From: Candidatus Contendibacter sp.
Lineage (GTDB): Bacteria > Pseudomonadota > Gammaproteobacteria > Competibacterales > Competibacteraceae
Reading direction: 5' to 3'
DNA length: 56,964 bases
Assembly: GCA_008933795.1 (NCBI GenBank)
Contig: WBUJ01000008.1
Span: forward strand, 1 to 56,964
The translations under genes were made by a program, and so were the position numbers. The notes beneath the pieces were generated by a model, which did no database searches, was not told the DNA's origin, and saw only the letters and a program-made list of their open reading frames with translations. Shown here piece by piece: positions 9,936 to 20,413 of the stretch (position 1 is the first letter of the stretch; each line of letters opens with the position of its first letter).

Positions 9936-11444
9936 TTACGACCCCAAGAGCACATTTCGCCGATGCCATGCGAGCGCCTTAATCGGGAGAGGCATATCAT
10001 TCGGCCAAAATATCTTCGCCCCACACATACTCATGAGTGACGCAGATATTCCTCCATCATCTATACCGATTTCATCGGAAACAATTACTGTTCCTTCATC
10101 CGATATAGATATTAGTCCCCAATCAAATGCCCAATGATGGAGCCTGCATAGGCATAATGCATTTCTAATGCTATCCGCGCCGCGTGCAGATCTAGGTATG
10201 ATGTGAGCCGCTTCTGCGGCAGAAGCTATTCTACGAATAGACTGCACAACGCCACAAAATACGCACTTATGCTGAAAACGCTCAACCACTTCTTGCTTAA
10301 ATCTCGGAGAACGATAGTAGCCACCAACACTTCCTTTGACTTTGATCGCCTCAAGATCAAAAAGCACTGATCGACCACTAGAAGCTTCAGACTGATCTCT
10401 CCGCTCGATGATTCTGAGGAAGTCAAACCCAAACTCCCTTTCCTTCTCTCGCGGCTCCCGCACTCTGACTTCCACGATATCACCAGGAGATAAGTAGCTA
10501 CGAAGCGCCGGAATGGAGTCTGGAATTATCGATGAGCGATGAATGAACTCCTCTCTACCGTCAGAGATACAGAAGAACGCTCCGTAGTCTACAACCGTGT
10601 AAATAGTGCCCTTTCTAACCTCGCCAGGTCGCAGACATTCATCAAAGCCAGCCTTTAGATCGCGCGGGCCAACTATGTCCACCCAGTAGAACCATTTCGA
10701 TGTGGATCGGCGAATTATTCTTGACTCGACAGTGATTCCCTCATGGAATCTGTATTGAGGAAGAGCGATTTTCCATAGTTTGGATCGAAGTATCAAGCCA
10801 TTGCTAGTTCTTAGGTGAACAATCCAAACAATACTCTCGGTGTGATTCTTGTAGCTGCTATCCAGTTCTAGGTAGGAAATCGTCGCTGAAATTATTGACC
10901 CTTCAGATACATTCTCTATTGCTCCACACGTCGCTAGATAACCGCGACTTACTGGGTCATAGCGAATTAGCTTTGCATCTAAATACGAATCGTAGGTGCC
11001 AATCCCATTGGCTATTAATTCAGCAGACTCTTCCTTGGATATTCTCGCGTACAGATCCTCGTTTCCCAGATATATTCCAGAAGGCGAAATTTTTTTTACC
11101 TTCAATCGCACACTGGAACAAAGCGAGTCCTGTTCTACTAGTGCCCTTTGTAACGCAACTCCGCGAACGCTTGATTCCCAAGACCCCCTTTCTTTGTTAA
11201 AGAAAAGCAACATGATCTCCAAGACATACCCGACTGCAATGTGTTCAGTAAGCGAATCGATATGCTGCGCTGAGTACTCAGATACGTGGAGATACGCCTT
11301 ATCAGTCATTGGCATACCGGGGGCGCTAAGGATTGCAAAGTAGCGAGACACGAAAACAACCGTTGCAGCGTGAATAGTCCACGCTACGGCGGAAATCTCA
11401 TCTTGCTTCAGGAATTCTCCGTCGTAGTCCCGAGATGAACTCAT
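9936..11444 (-). CDS. S1-domain HNH endonuclease
   Basis: A 502-residue protein. Residues ~1-260 match no family I know. An S1/OB-like RNA-binding domain lies at ~272-347 (LRPGEVRKGTIYTVVDYGAF, then EFIHRSSI, then GDIVEVRV). A C-terminal HNH nuclease of the HNH_2 type spans ~384-455: CVFCG (Cys394/397), AEAAHIIPRSARGADSIRNA (His414) and LCLCRLHHWAFDWGLI (Cys431/433, His436). An S1 module joined to HNH suggests RNA-sensing or RNA-guided positioning of a nuclease, which is inference. Codon use is clearly more AT-rich than in nif genes. The ribosome site GGATAGGAG abuts the ATG. Flanked by attC-3 and attC-2, it is a complete cassette. Confidence 0.75.
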   Translation of the reverse strand: MSSSRDYDGEFLKQDEISAVAWTIHAATVVFVSRYFAILSAPGMPMTDKAYLHVSEYSAQHIDSLTEHIAVGYVLEIMLLFFNKERGSWESSVRGVALQRALVEQDSLCSSVRLKVKKISPSGIYLGNEDLYARISKEESAELIANGIGTYDSYLDAKLIRYDPVSRGYLATCGAIENVSEGSIISATISYLELDSSYKNHTESIVWIVHLRTSNGLILRSKLWKIALPQYRFHEGITVESRIIRRSTSKWFYWVDIVGPRDLKAGFDECLRPGEVRKGTIYTVVDYGAFFCISDGREEFIHRSSIIPDSIPALRSYLSPGDIVEVRVREPREKEREFGFDFLRIIERRDQSEASSGRSVLFDLEAIKVKGSVGGYYRSPRFKQEVVERFQHKCVFCGVVQSIRRIASAAEAAHIIPRSARGADSIRNALCLCRLHHWAFDWGLISISDEGTVIVSDEIGIDDGGISASLMSMCGAKIFWPNDMPLPIKALAWHRRNVLLGS

Positions 11445-11640
11445 CTCCTATCCTCGTGCAGCGATTCCCGCTCTCTTATTTTTGTGACTATAATTTTTAA
11501 GGATATATTTTGCTAATGTAACGCTGATTATGCGAAAAAATTCCTTGTAAATCAAGACGCCGGGCATTGCTGATCCTCGTGTGTGCAGGCATCTCAACCT
11601 TTGACCTCGAACCATGAATTGCCATGCGATTCTCCTTGCT

Positions 11641-11726
11641 GCCTAACGGGGCGGCGGATAAGCCACGAAGGGCAAGAAAGCCGTAAGTTTTTTCGCCTGA
11701 AGTCGGCTTGATCCACATAGTTGTGC
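11641..11726 (-). other. Integron attC site (attC-3) with adjoining inverted repeat
   Basis: On the minus strand it runs from GCACAAC to GTTAGGC, with arms GTGGATCAAGCC and GGCTTATCCGC pairing around an extra C. Between it and the OLD stop codon (11922) lies a perfect inverted repeat TTGTCGCGG/CCGCGACAA (11771-11799) and a GGCTAAC core (11873-11867), so a second, degenerate site may be nested here. The 11445-11921 stretch holds no gene. Confidence 0.75.
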
Positions 11727-11921
11727 GGCGCTTCGCGCAAGCAAGCAATCGAACTCATCCGCTGCCCCTTTTGTCGCGGGAGCGAAGCGTCCGCGACAAC
11801 ACTACGGCTCATAGACGGCAAACTTTGGAGCGCAGCGGAGAGGTTGATATCCTTGTGTGGCCGATTGTTAGCCATTTTTACATTTCCACTACCCAAACCA
11901 CTTTGATAACTATGGAAACTG

Positions 11922-13733
11922 TTAAGCGACAACTTCCATCAGAAATTTAATCAATTCGGACTCAACTACCTCCTTCCACTCTTCTTTCGTCATCTCATCA
12001 AACACATCGAAGTTATTTTTTTCTTTTATGTTCTTTGACACGGCATGATTTTTCTTATATTGCTTGATTACCGCTCGCACATCGTCATCAGCAACTATGA
12101 CAGGAAAGCTTCCAGAGACCAAATCATATGTACGTTCAAATGCTTTATGATGGTAATAATTTTCTAGGCAGCTTCTCTCAATAACATAGGCGCTGCCTCT
12201 TTGTTTATTATTTTGAAATCTGTCAGCCCTTTCCTTTTGCTTATCGAAATTGTTTTTATGCTTGTCGCTATCTATTATAAGGTACAGATCCCTGCAAGAA
12301 TTATCGAAGTAGTCAATATTCAAAAAACTATCGATATCTTCCCCTCCACCGAATGGCAACACGAGGATAGTATCGACTCCAACAAGGGGCTTATCAATTA
12401 ACTTTTGGCAAATAATGTCATAAAATTTTGCATCATTGTGGCTCTCTACAAACACAATTTTCTCGTGTGAGTCGCGCAGATTGTATGAAGGTTTAATGCC
12501 GAGTTCATCTACAATGTTCTTCAGGAATGCATCTTTTCCGTTCTGATTGCAGTTCTCATATATAGACCCACTTGCTCTCTTGCACAGTATTACGGATTCA
12601 ATATATGTTGCGCCAGCAAATACCGGGCTATGTGTTGTTATAATTACTTGATTATCATCCGAGAGTTCGCGCAGAGCGTTAAGCAAATCATTTTGTGCAG
12701 AGGGATGAAGGAAAGTCTCTGGTTCTTCGATTAGATATATGACATTGATGCCCTTATTTTTCTCTGCAAGATAACGGAAACGAGCAACCATAAATAAGCG
12801 CCGATAGCCCGCGCCTTTGTGGCTCATAGGTATCGGCCGAGCATCGCCATCAAATTGGAAGGAAACATCAACACTCTTTATGGCATCTTTCCAAGAAATA
12901 GTTGGTCTTATCTCCACCTCTTTGAGATTTGATACATATTCACTCATATATTTTTTAACTGAATTTGCTTCCTTTTGCATTTCATCAGAAATCTCTGACT
13001 CGATAACCGCAAGCTTATTCTTTTCTACGCTTTCCCTTTCTAAATATTCGAGTATTTCACTCACAGAGTTTGACTTAAACCGAGTATCCACCTCCAAACC
13101 ATAGTCAGCCTTAAATAGTTCTACATCTGGTAGTAGCGAGCAGATCTTGAATTCGTCATCGATATATCTCGCACTTCTACCAATATTGTTAGATTTACAA
13201 TATTCTTTAATATGCTTAATTTTTTCCAGCTTTGAGTTTCTGCCTCTCCCTTGTACAGGAATGGTAATTTGATATCGGTCTAATATCTCGTTTAACTCCT
13301 CATCAGACTTTCCGTATAGAAACTGAAAATCTTTCTCTTCGTAGTCAACCATTAATACTTGTTCAGCATCAAAGCCTTTTTTTGGCGTAGCCACAGTCTT
13401 TCTAATAGTAAGTTGGCGATCAATTAAAATATCATCAAGAAACTCATCCAAACCATCCGCTTTCTTGATTCTCGATTTTATCCTTGCTTCAAGAACTTCT
13501 CGTAGCTCTTCGGATAAGAATCGGCATGCTATTTCAATTGGCCGTTCAGCGTTATTAAAATCAGTAAGCGTAACGGGGTTATCTCTTGGATTAAGAAAGG
13601 TTGCGATGGAATTCAATATGATAGATTTACCCGTATCATTCTTCCCGACGATTGAGGAGAACCTATTTAGCGGTATTAACTGGGACCCAGTTATTCCACG
13701 GTAATTGCTAATCGCAACATTTGTAATAATCAA
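11922..13733 (-). CDS. OLD-family ATP-dependent endonuclease (SMC-like ATPase plus TOPRIM)
   Basis: A 603-residue protein with Walker A GKNDTGKS at 30-37, a signature region KGAGYRRLFMVARF at ~306, Walker B LIEEPETF at ~334, and an H-loop THSP at 367. A C-terminal TOPRIM domain has VFVESHNDAKFYD (Glu430) and LIIDSDKHKNN (Asp488, Asp490). This is the class 1 OLD architecture; OLD nucleases act in phage exclusion and are the GajA half of Gabija, but no GajB helicase is adjacent. TTG 13733 is the start, with AGGGGA upstream. The gene is strongly AT-rich compared with the nif block, indicating recent transfer. attC-4 lies upstream and attC-3 downstream, so it is a cassette. Confidence 0.88.
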   Translation of the reverse strand: MIITNVAISNYRGITGSQLIPLNRFSSIVGKNDTGKSIILNSIATFLNPRDNPVTLTDFNNAERPIEIACRFLSEELREVLEARIKSRIKKADGLDEFLDDILIDRQLTIRKTVATPKKGFDAEQVLMVDYEEKDFQFLYGKSDEELNEILDRYQITIPVQGRGRNSKLEKIKHIKEYCKSNNIGRSARYIDDEFKICSLLPDVELFKADYGLEVDTRFKSNSVSEILEYLERESVEKNKLAVIESEISDEMQKEANSVKKYMSEYVSNLKEVEIRPTISWKDAIKSVDVSFQFDGDARPIPMSHKGAGYRRLFMVARFRYLAEKNKGINVIYLIEEPETFLHPSAQNDLLNALRELSDDNQVIITTHSPVFAGATYIESVILCKRASGSIYENCNQNGKDAFLKNIVDELGIKPSYNLRDSHEKIVFVESHNDAKFYDIICQKLIDKPLVGVDTILVLPFGGGEDIDSFLNIDYFDNSCRDLYLIIDSDKHKNNFDKQKERADRFQNNKQRGSAYVIERSCLENYYHHKAFERTYDLVSGSFPVIVADDDVRAVIKQYKKNHAVSKNIKEKNNFDVFDEMTKEEWKEVVESELIKFLMEVVA

Positions 13734-13783
13734 CTCTAGTCCCCTCGTGCGCGCTCTGTCATTTTCTGCTCATCGGCTTTATA

Positions 13784-13868
13784 GGTTAACGGGGCGGCAG
13801 ATAAGCCGCAACGGACGGGAAAACCGCAGGCTTTTCCGCTTTGAGTCGGCCTGATCCGCTAGTTGTAC
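13784..13868 (-). other. Integron attC site (attC-4), nearest to draT
   Basis: On the minus strand it runs from GTACAAC to GTTAACC, with arms GCGGATCAGGCC and GGCTTATCTGC and the same internal AAAAGCCTGCGG segment as its relatives. It is 115 bp beyond the draT stop, so the cassette cluster starts immediately downstream of draT. Confidence 0.7.
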
Positions 13869-13982
13869 TGCGCAAAGCACCAAATAAGTATAGAATGCCA
13901 TCAGCTATCCCATTGTCAGGGATGCGAGGCATCTAATGCGATTTCCATATAGAAGAATTTCTCACCCACAATTCTCGCCAAA

Positions 13983-14873
13983 TCACGCCAACCTTTCCAC
14001 CTCGTAAACCCCGCCGATCACCACGTACTCATCCTCGCCCTTCAACATTCCTGGCAACACCCGGTTGTAGAAAAACACCTTGGCCATGGGTACCCGCGTC
14101 CGCAGCAAGTGATCGCCAAATTCCTCGGCCCGCTCGCGCTGGACGCTGAAGGAACTGAGGTTGTTGAGCAACACGATCCACCGGCGACGGTCGAGTCTGG
14201 CCAGCATCTGATCTTCGCTGAACCGATTGAAGCCGCGATACAGGTTCAGGCACGTCGATTCCGGCTGCTGGCGGCGCAGTTCATACTGGCAGTAGGCGTA
14301 GAGCAGGTCCAGTTGCGCTTCCAGGGCATTGGTGTTGTACAACCCCCGGCTGCACACCTCCAGAAAATGCTCGTAAGCGTCCTCGGTGCGATCGTCGAGC
14401 AGGCCGCCGTGATAGCGAGTTAGCAGGCCAAAACGCGATTCCACCCACGCCTTCAGCACCGCCCCTTCCTGGGTGTTGGGATCGAAAGCCCAGCCCCGCA
14501 CCATGCGTAGATAATCCGCGCGTCCGCGCAACTTGGGCCGGCCTTGCCGCGCGCCCGTCGAACGGTCCGGCGTCAGGCCCGCTTCCTCCAGCGCCTCCAG
14601 CCGGAAATGCACCGTCATGTAATCCATGAACCGCCGCGCCCGCTCGGCGGGTTCCGCCAATGATTCCAACATCTGGAACAGATGGGCGTGCAATTCCGCC
14701 ACGCCGTCGAGCAATAGCGGCGTTGGATGACGCTGGAAGGTCAACCCGCCCAGAATCGCCGCCGGCAGACTGCATCGGTTGATCGGGAGATAGGCGCTCT
14801 TGGGCAGGCGCGGACCCCAGTTGAACGCCACGACGGAATTGTCATCAACCCGACAAGCAGCCGCGTTTGTCAT
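13983..14873 (-). CDS. draT: NAD(+)-dinitrogen-reductase ADP-D-ribosyltransferase DraT
   Basis: A 296-residue cytoplasmic enzyme of the DraT family. In response to ammonium or energy loss, DraT transfers ADP-ribose from NAD to an arginine of NifH and shuts nitrogenase off. Recognisable blocks include AFNWGPRLPKSAYLPINRC, the LGGLTFQRHPTPLLLDGV region, LNLYRGFN, VLLNNLSSFS and VPMAKVFFYNRVLPG. Length is normal. It is divergent from nifH with ~140 bp between starts. The reversing hydrolase DraG is not in this window. The upstream activator site of nifH lies inside its first codons. Confidence 0.93.
   Translation of the reverse strand: MTNAAACRVDDNSVVAFNWGPRLPKSAYLPINRCSLPAAILGGLTFQRHPTPLLLDGVAELHAHLFQMLESLAEPAERARRFMDYMTVHFRLEALEEAGLTPDRSTGARQGRPKLRGRADYLRMVRGWAFDPNTQEGAVLKAWVESRFGLLTRYHGGLLDDRTEDAYEHFLEVCSRGLYNTNALEAQLDLLYAYCQYELRRQQPESTCLNLYRGFNRFSEDQMLARLDRRRWIVLLNNLSSFSVQRERAEEFGDHLLRTRVPMAKVFFYNRVLPGMLKGEDEYVVIGGVYEVERLA
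14840..14855 (+). promoter_or_regulatory. NifA upstream activator site for nifH
   Basis: TGTCATCAACCCGACA is an exact TGT-N10-ACA match, ~93 bp upstream of the -24 element. It lies inside the 5' coding part of draT. An AT-rich stretch (14905-14936) between it and the promoter would suit IHF bending, although no exact IHF consensus is seen. Confidence 0.7.
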
Positions 14874-14936
14874 CTATGCAACCCACCGTTCAGGTAATCA
14901 TTTCAATAAATATCATTAAAAACAATATTTTGCTGA

Positions 14937-15908
<972 letters not shown>

Positions 15909-15928
15909 ACCCGACCGGAGATCGCATC

Positions 15929-17401
15929 ATGAGCATGAACCGCCAGGAAACCGAACAACTGATCCAGGAAGTGCTGGAAGTCTATCCGGAAGCGACGGGC
16001 AAGCAGCGCGCCAAGCACCTGATGGCCAACGACTCCAGCCTGGAAAAATCCAACAAGTGCATCGTCGCCAACAAAAAGGCCCTGCCCGGCGTGATGACTG
16101 CCCGCGGCTGCGCCTACGCTGGCGCCAAGGGCGTGGTCTGGGGGCCGGTCAAGGACGTGTTGAACATTTCGCACGGCCCGGTCGGCTGCGGCCAATTCTC
16201 CCGCGCCGGCCGTCGCAACTACGTGACCGGCCATAGCGGGGTCAATATCTTCAACGACATCAACTTCACCTCCGACTTTCAGGAAAAGGACGTGGTGTTC
16301 GGCGGCGACAAGAAGTTGGCCAAGCTCATCAGCGAACTCGACGGTCTGTTCCCGCTGGCCAAGGGCGTCACCATCCAGTCCGAGTGCCCCATCGGCCTGA
16401 TCGGCGACGACATCGAGGCGGTGGCCAAGAAATCCGCCAAGGAAATCGGCAAGGTCGTGGTGCCGGTGCGCTGCGAGGGCTTCCGGGGCGTCTCCCAATC
16501 CCTCGGTCATCACGTCGCCAACGACTCGCTGCGCGACTGGGTGCTCCATGGCCGCGATGACGACCAGAGCTTTGAAGCCACCCCCTACGACGTGGCCATC
16601 ACCGGCGACTACAACATCGGCGGTGACGCCTGGAGTTCGCGGATTCTGCTGGAGGAAATCGGCTTGCGGGTGATCGCGCAGTGGTCGGGCGACGGCTCGA
16701 TCCCGGAAATGCAGACCACCCGCCACGCCAAACTGAATCTGCTGCACTGCTATCGTTCGATGAACTACATCAGCCGGCACATGGAAGAGAAGTACGGCAT
16801 TCCCTGGCTGGAATACAACTTCTTCGGGCCGACCAAGATCGCCGAAAGCCTGCGCAAGATCGCCGCGTTTTTCGACGACACGATCAAGGAAAACGCCGAG
16901 CGGGTCATCGCCAAGTACCAGCCGACCATGGACGCCATCGTCGCCAAGTACCGGCCCCGGCTGGAAGGCAAGCGAGTGCTGCTGTTCGTCGGCGGCCTGC
17001 GCCCCCGCCACGTCATCGGCGCTTATGAAGACCTCGGCATGGAAGTGATCGGCGCCGGCTACGAGTTCGCCCACAACGACGACTACGACCGTACTTTCAA
17101 GGAGTTGCAGGATGGCGCGCTGATCTACGACGACGCCACCAGCTTCGAACTGGAATCCTTCGTCGAACGCCTGAAGCCCGATTTGATCGGTTCCGGCATC
17201 AAGGAGAAGTACGTGTTCCACAAGATGGGTATTCCCTTCCGGCAGATGCACTCCTGGGATTATTCCGGCCCCTATCACGGCTACGACGGGTTCGCCATCT
17301 TCGCCCGCGACATGGACATGACCATCAACAATCCTTGCTGGCAGAAGCTGAAAGCGCCGTGGCAACGCGCCGGCGCGGAAACGCTGCAAGCTGTCGCCTG
17401 A
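15929..17401 (+). CDS. nifD: Nitrogenase molybdenum-iron protein alpha chain NifD
   Basis: The 490-residue alpha subunit of MoFe protein, binding FeMo-co and half the P-cluster. P-cluster cysteines lie in [18 protein letters not shown] and [12 protein letters not shown]. The FeMo-co cysteine is in [13 protein letters not shown] and the cofactor histidine region is [18 protein letters not shown]. This is the Mo type, not Vnf or Anf, by length and the absence of a delta-subunit gene. ATG 15929 follows CCGGAG by 8 nt; the gap to nifH is 20 nt. Confidence 0.98.
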   Translation: MSMNRQETEQLIQEVLEVYPEATGKQRAKHLMANDSSLEKSNKCIVANKKALPGVMTARGCAYAGAKGVVWGPVKDVLNISHGPVGCGQFSRAGRRNYVTGHSGVNIFNDINFTSDFQEKDVVFGGDKKLAKLISELDGLFPLAKGVTIQSECPIGLIGDDIEAVAKKSAKEIGKVVVPVRCEGFRGVSQSLGHHVANDSLRDWVLHGRDDDQSFEATPYDVAITGDYNIGGDAWSSRILLEEIGLRVIAQWSGDGSIPEMQTTRHAKLNLLHCYRSMNYISRHMEEKYGIPWLEYNFFGPTKIAESLRKIAAFFDDTIKENAERVIAKYQPTMDAIVAKYRPRLEGKRVLLFVGGLRPRHVIGAYEDLGMEVIGAGYEFAHNDDYDRTFKELQDGALIYDDATSFELESFVERLKPDLIGSGIKEKYVFHKMGIPFRQMHSWDYSGPYHGYDGFAIFARDMDMTINNPCWQKLKAPWQRAGAETLQAVA

Positions 17402-17423
17402 CTGCCTACAGGAGGAATCCGTC

Positions 17424-18989
17424 ATGCAAAACGCCGACGCCATCAACCCTGGTTATCCGCTGTTCACCGACGAGGACTATCAAACCGCCTTCGCCCGCAA
17501 GCGGATATTCGAGGAAGCCCCTCCCACGGAAAAGCTGGAAGAAGTATTCCAGTGGACCACCACGGAAGAATACAAGCAGCTCAACTTTCAGCGCGAGGCG
17601 TTGACCATCAACCCCGCGAAAGCCTGTCAACCGCTGGGCGCGGTGTTGTGCGCGCTGGGTTTCTACAAGACCCTGCCCTACGTCCATGGCTCGCAAGGCT
17701 GCGTGGCCTACTTCCGCACCTATTTCAACCGGCATTTTCGGGAACCGATCGCCACCGTCTCCGACTCGATGACCGAGGACGCGGCGGTGTTCGGCGGGCA
17801 GAAGAATATGTTTGAGGGACTGGAAAACTCGCTGAAGCTGTACCAGCCGGAAATGATGGCGGTCTCCACCACCTGCATGGCCGAGGTAATCGGCGACGAC
17901 CTCAACGCGTTCATCACCAACGCACGCAAGGACGGCCGAGTGCCGATGGACTTCCCCATTCCTTTCGCCCATACCCCCAGCTTCGTCGGCAGCCACACCA
18001 CCGGCTGGGACAACATGGAGGAAGGGGTGCTGCGCTATTTCACCCTCAACGCGATGGAGGGCAAAACGGTCGGCGGCAACGGCAAGCTCAACATCGTCAC
18101 CGGCTTCGAGACCTATCTCGGCAATTTCCGGGTCATCAAGCGGATGTTGAAGGAGATGGACGTCGATCACACCTTCCTGTCCGATCCCGAGGAAATTCTC
18201 GACACCCCGACCGACGGCGAATTCCGCATGTACGCGGGCGGCACCCGGATCGAGGAGGTCCAGGACGCGCCCAATGCCATCGACACCCTGCTGCTGCAAC
18301 CCTGGCAATTGCCCAAGACCAAGAAGTTCGTGCAGGAAACCTGGAAGCAGCCGGCCAGCGCCATCACCATCCCGATGGGACTGAGCGGGACCGATGAATT
18401 CTTGATGAAGGTTTCGGAACTGACCGGCAAGCCGATCCCGGATTCCCTAACTCAGGAGCGGGGCCGGCTGGTGGACATGATGACCGATTCTCATTCCTGG
18501 CTGCACGGCAAGCGCTTCTCGGTGTTCGGCGATCCGGATTTCGTGACCGGCCTATGCCAGTTCCTGCTGGAACTGGGCGCCGAGCCGCTGCACGTGCTGT
18601 GTCACAACGGCAACAAGCGCTGGGCCAAGGACATCGCCAAGTTGCTGAAAAATTCGCCCTACGGCCAAGGCGCCGAAGTCCACGTCGGCAAGGATCTCTG
18701 GCATCTGCGTTCGCTGGTGTTCGCCGACAAGCCCGATTTCCTGATCGGCAATTCCTACGGCAAGTTCATCCAGCGCGACACCCTGCACAAGGGTCGGAAA
18801 CACGAAGTGCCGCTGATCCGGTTCGGCTTCCCGCTGTTCGACCGCCACCACCTGCACCGCGATGCCACGCTCGGTTACGAGGGGGCCATGCACATTCTGA
18901 AGACCCTGGTGAACGCGGTGATGGAACGGCTGGATCAGGACACCATGACGATGGGCGAAACCGATTTCGCGTTCGATCTGATCCGCTGA
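17424..18989 (+). CDS. nifK: Nitrogenase molybdenum-iron protein beta chain NifK
   Basis: The 521-residue beta subunit, pairing with NifD and sharing the P-cluster through Cys in NPAKACQPLGA, HGSQGCVAYFR and STTCMAEVIGDD. The extended N-terminus (NPGYPLFTDEDYQTAFARKR) is typical of group I NifK. AGGAGG lies 8 nt upstream of ATG, 22 nt after nifD. A stem-loop follows the stop codon. Confidence 0.98.
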   Translation: MQNADAINPGYPLFTDEDYQTAFARKRIFEEAPPTEKLEEVFQWTTTEEYKQLNFQREALTINPAKACQPLGAVLCALGFYKTLPYVHGSQGCVAYFRTYFNRHFREPIATVSDSMTEDAAVFGGQKNMFEGLENSLKLYQPEMMAVSTTCMAEVIGDDLNAFITNARKDGRVPMDFPIPFAHTPSFVGSHTTGWDNMEEGVLRYFTLNAMEGKTVGGNGKLNIVTGFETYLGNFRVIKRMLKEMDVDHTFLSDPEEILDTPTDGEFRMYAGGTRIEEVQDAPNAIDTLLLQPWQLPKTKKFVQETWKQPASAITIPMGLSGTDEFLMKVSELTGKPIPDSLTQERGRLVDMMTDSHSWLHGKRFSVFGDPDFVTGLCQFLLELGAEPLHVLCHNGNKRWAKDIAKLLKNSPYGQGAEVHVGKDLWHLRSLVFADKPDFLIGNSYGKFIQRDTLHKGRKHEVPLIRFGFPLFDRHHLHRDATLGYEGAMHILKTLVNAVMERLDQDTMTMGETDFAFDLIR

Positions 18990-18999
18990 TCGTACACGA

Positions 19000-19025
19000 G
19001 GCGGGTTAGCGCGGCGTAACCCGCC
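19000..19025. other. Stem-loop between nifK and nifT
   Basis: GGCGGGTTA, 8 nt, TAACCCGCC forms a perfect 9-bp stem with no U-run after it. It probably stabilises the nifHDK message or attenuates the downstream genes rather than ending transcription. The same GGGTTACGCGCTTCGCG type of sequence at 19054 suggests a REP-like repeat. Confidence 0.6.
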
Positions 19026-19103
19026 ATTCAGGGATTATCGATGCGTCGGGTTACGCGCTTCGCGCCAATCCGGCCTACCTCCGCAAATCGTCGGGAGAAT
19101 GCA

Positions 19104-19316
19104 ATGCCCACAGTCATGTTGCGAAACAACGCAGCCGGTCAACTGGTGTTCTATGTGACCAAGAAGGATCACGAGGAAACCGTGATCGCCTTGGAACATC
19201 TCGGCCCCGGCGTCTGGGGCGGCGAGATGCAATTGTCGGACGGCTCGCGGTTTTATCTCGAACCGCTCGATCAACCGCCCAAGTTGCCACTCACCGTGCG
19301 GGTCAAACGACTATGA
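19104..19316 (+). CDS. nifT: NifT/FixU protein
   Basis: A 70-residue protein beginning MPTVMLRNNAAGQLVFYVTK and containing ITKKDHEE-like and WGGEMQLSDGSRFYLEP segments of the NifT/FixU family, whose exact role in nitrogenase maturation is unresolved. ATG 19104 is preferred over the upstream in-frame ATG at 19041 because GGGAG lies 7 nt before it. Its TGA overlaps the ATG of the next gene. Confidence 0.93.
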   Translation: MPTVMLRNNAAGQLVFYVTKKDHEETVIALEHLGPGVWGGEMQLSDGSRFYLEPLDQPPKLPLTVRVKRL

Positions 19317-19768
19317 ATATCTCCGAATTGCTACAACTTCAATTCTGCCGGTCCGACGATTTACTGGGTTCCATTCGGGTGGCGTTCTGCTCGAATGATG
19401 GCGAGCGGCTGGATGGCCATTTCGGTTCTTGCCTCCAGTTCCTGATTTACCAGGTTGCGGAGCGCGAGGCGCGATTGATCGCGCTGCGCAAAGCCCCGGC
19501 CCCGGCTGGACCCATCAGGGGCGAGGAAAATATCGCGCTGCGGGTCACCCTGATCAGCGACTGCCATCTGCTGTACGTGCTCTCCATCGGCGGACCCGCC
19601 GCAGCGCGGGTAGTGAATCGCGGAGTGCATCCGCTCAAGCGCCCCCAGGCCGGCCCGGTCCAGGAACAGTTGGACGCGCTGCGGCAAGTGTTAGCCGACG
19701 GTCCGCCGCCCTGGCTGGCCCGGATCATCGCGGCGCCGATCACTGCCGAATTCGAGGCAACCGATTGA
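19313..19768 (+). CDS. nifY: NifY/NifX-family iron-molybdenum cofactor-binding protein
   Basis: A 151-residue protein with the dinitrogenase iron-molybdenum cofactor domain: IRVAFCSNDGERLDGHFGSC at ~21-40, where the His is a conserved cofactor-contact position, then LISDCHLLYVLSIGG. Proteins of this family escort FeMo-co or hold apo-NifDK during maturation. Position right after nifT (ATGA overlap) favours NifY over NifX, and a separate nifX exists at 23185. The N-terminal SAM-like domain of NafY is absent. Confidence 0.85.
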   Translation: MNISELLQLQFCRSDDLLGSIRVAFCSNDGERLDGHFGSCLQFLIYQVAEREARLIALRKAPAPAGPIRGEENIALRVTLISDCHLLYVLSIGGPAAARVVNRGVHPLKRPQAGPVQEQLDALRQVLADGPPPWLARIIAAPITAEFEATD

Positions 19769-19791
19769 ATCCTCCACTTGGAGTCATCGTC

Positions 19792-20316
19792 ATGGCCAAA
19801 ATAGGCTTGTTTTACGCCACCGACACCGGCAACACCCGCAAGGTGGCCAAGATGATCAAAAAGCAATTCGACGAGGACGAAGTCGAGTTATTCAACGTCA
19901 AGGGCGCCAGGGCGGAAGATCTGACCGCTTGCGATGCCTTGATCTTCGGCACGCCGACCTTGGGCGACGGCGAACTGCCGGAACCGTTGACCGAGTTTCT
20001 GCCGACTCTGGAAAGCGTGGATTTGAACGGCAAGACCGTCGCCCTGTTCGGTCTGGGCGATCAGGTGGGCTATCCCGATGAATTCGTCGATGCCTTGGGG
20101 ATTTTGTACAAGAAGCTCAAGAAACTGGGCGCGCGACTGGTCGGAAACTGGTCAGCGGAGGGTTACGAGTTCACCAAATCCAAGGCGTTCCGCAACGGCG
20201 AGTTCGTCGGCCTGGTGCTCGATCAGGATAATCAGGCGGACCTGACCGACGAGCGTCTGGAAGAATGGCTGGAACTGGTCAAGCCCGAATTGTTGGGCGA
20301 GACGGTAGCGGGGTAA
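19792..20316 (+). CDS. nifF: Flavodoxin NifF, electron donor to nitrogenase
   Basis: A 174-residue long-chain flavodoxin. The FMN phosphate loop is YATDTGNTRKV at ~8-18, followed by GTPTLGDGELPEP and FGLGDQVGYPDEFVDALG loops and a typical C-terminus (LDQDNQADLTDERLEEWL). In the nif context it probably reduces NifH. ATG 19792 is preceded by GGAG at 9 nt. The frame is open far upstream, but that part overlaps nifY and is not real. Confidence 0.92.
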   Translation: MAKIGLFYATDTGNTRKVAKMIKKQFDEDEVELFNVKGARAEDLTACDALIFGTPTLGDGELPEPLTEFLPTLESVDLNGKTVALFGLGDQVGYPDEFVDALGILYKKLKKLGARLVGNWSAEGYEFTKSKAFRNGEFVGLVLDQDNQADLTDERLEEWLELVKPELLGETVAG

Positions 20317-20368
20317 AAATCCCGGCCGCGCGACAACATTTTGACCACCTGCCAACCGTATCCCCTAA

Positions 20369-20396
20369 CCTCCCGTCGCCCGTGATGGGCGGGAGG
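20369..20396. other. Stem-loop upstream of nifE
   Basis: CCTCCC...GGGAGG with inner GCCC-gtgat-GGGC lies 17-44 nt before the nifE start. The 3' arm overlaps possible ribosome-binding sequence, so it may modulate nifE translation. No sigma54 site is visible between nifF and nifE. Confidence 0.45.
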
Positions 20397-20413
20397 AATG
20401 CGAGGAATCCGCC

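Noticed and set aside
9936..13733. Complete Gabija system from OLD plus neighbour
   Set aside because: The neighbour is an S1-HNH nuclease, not a UvrD-like GajB helicase.
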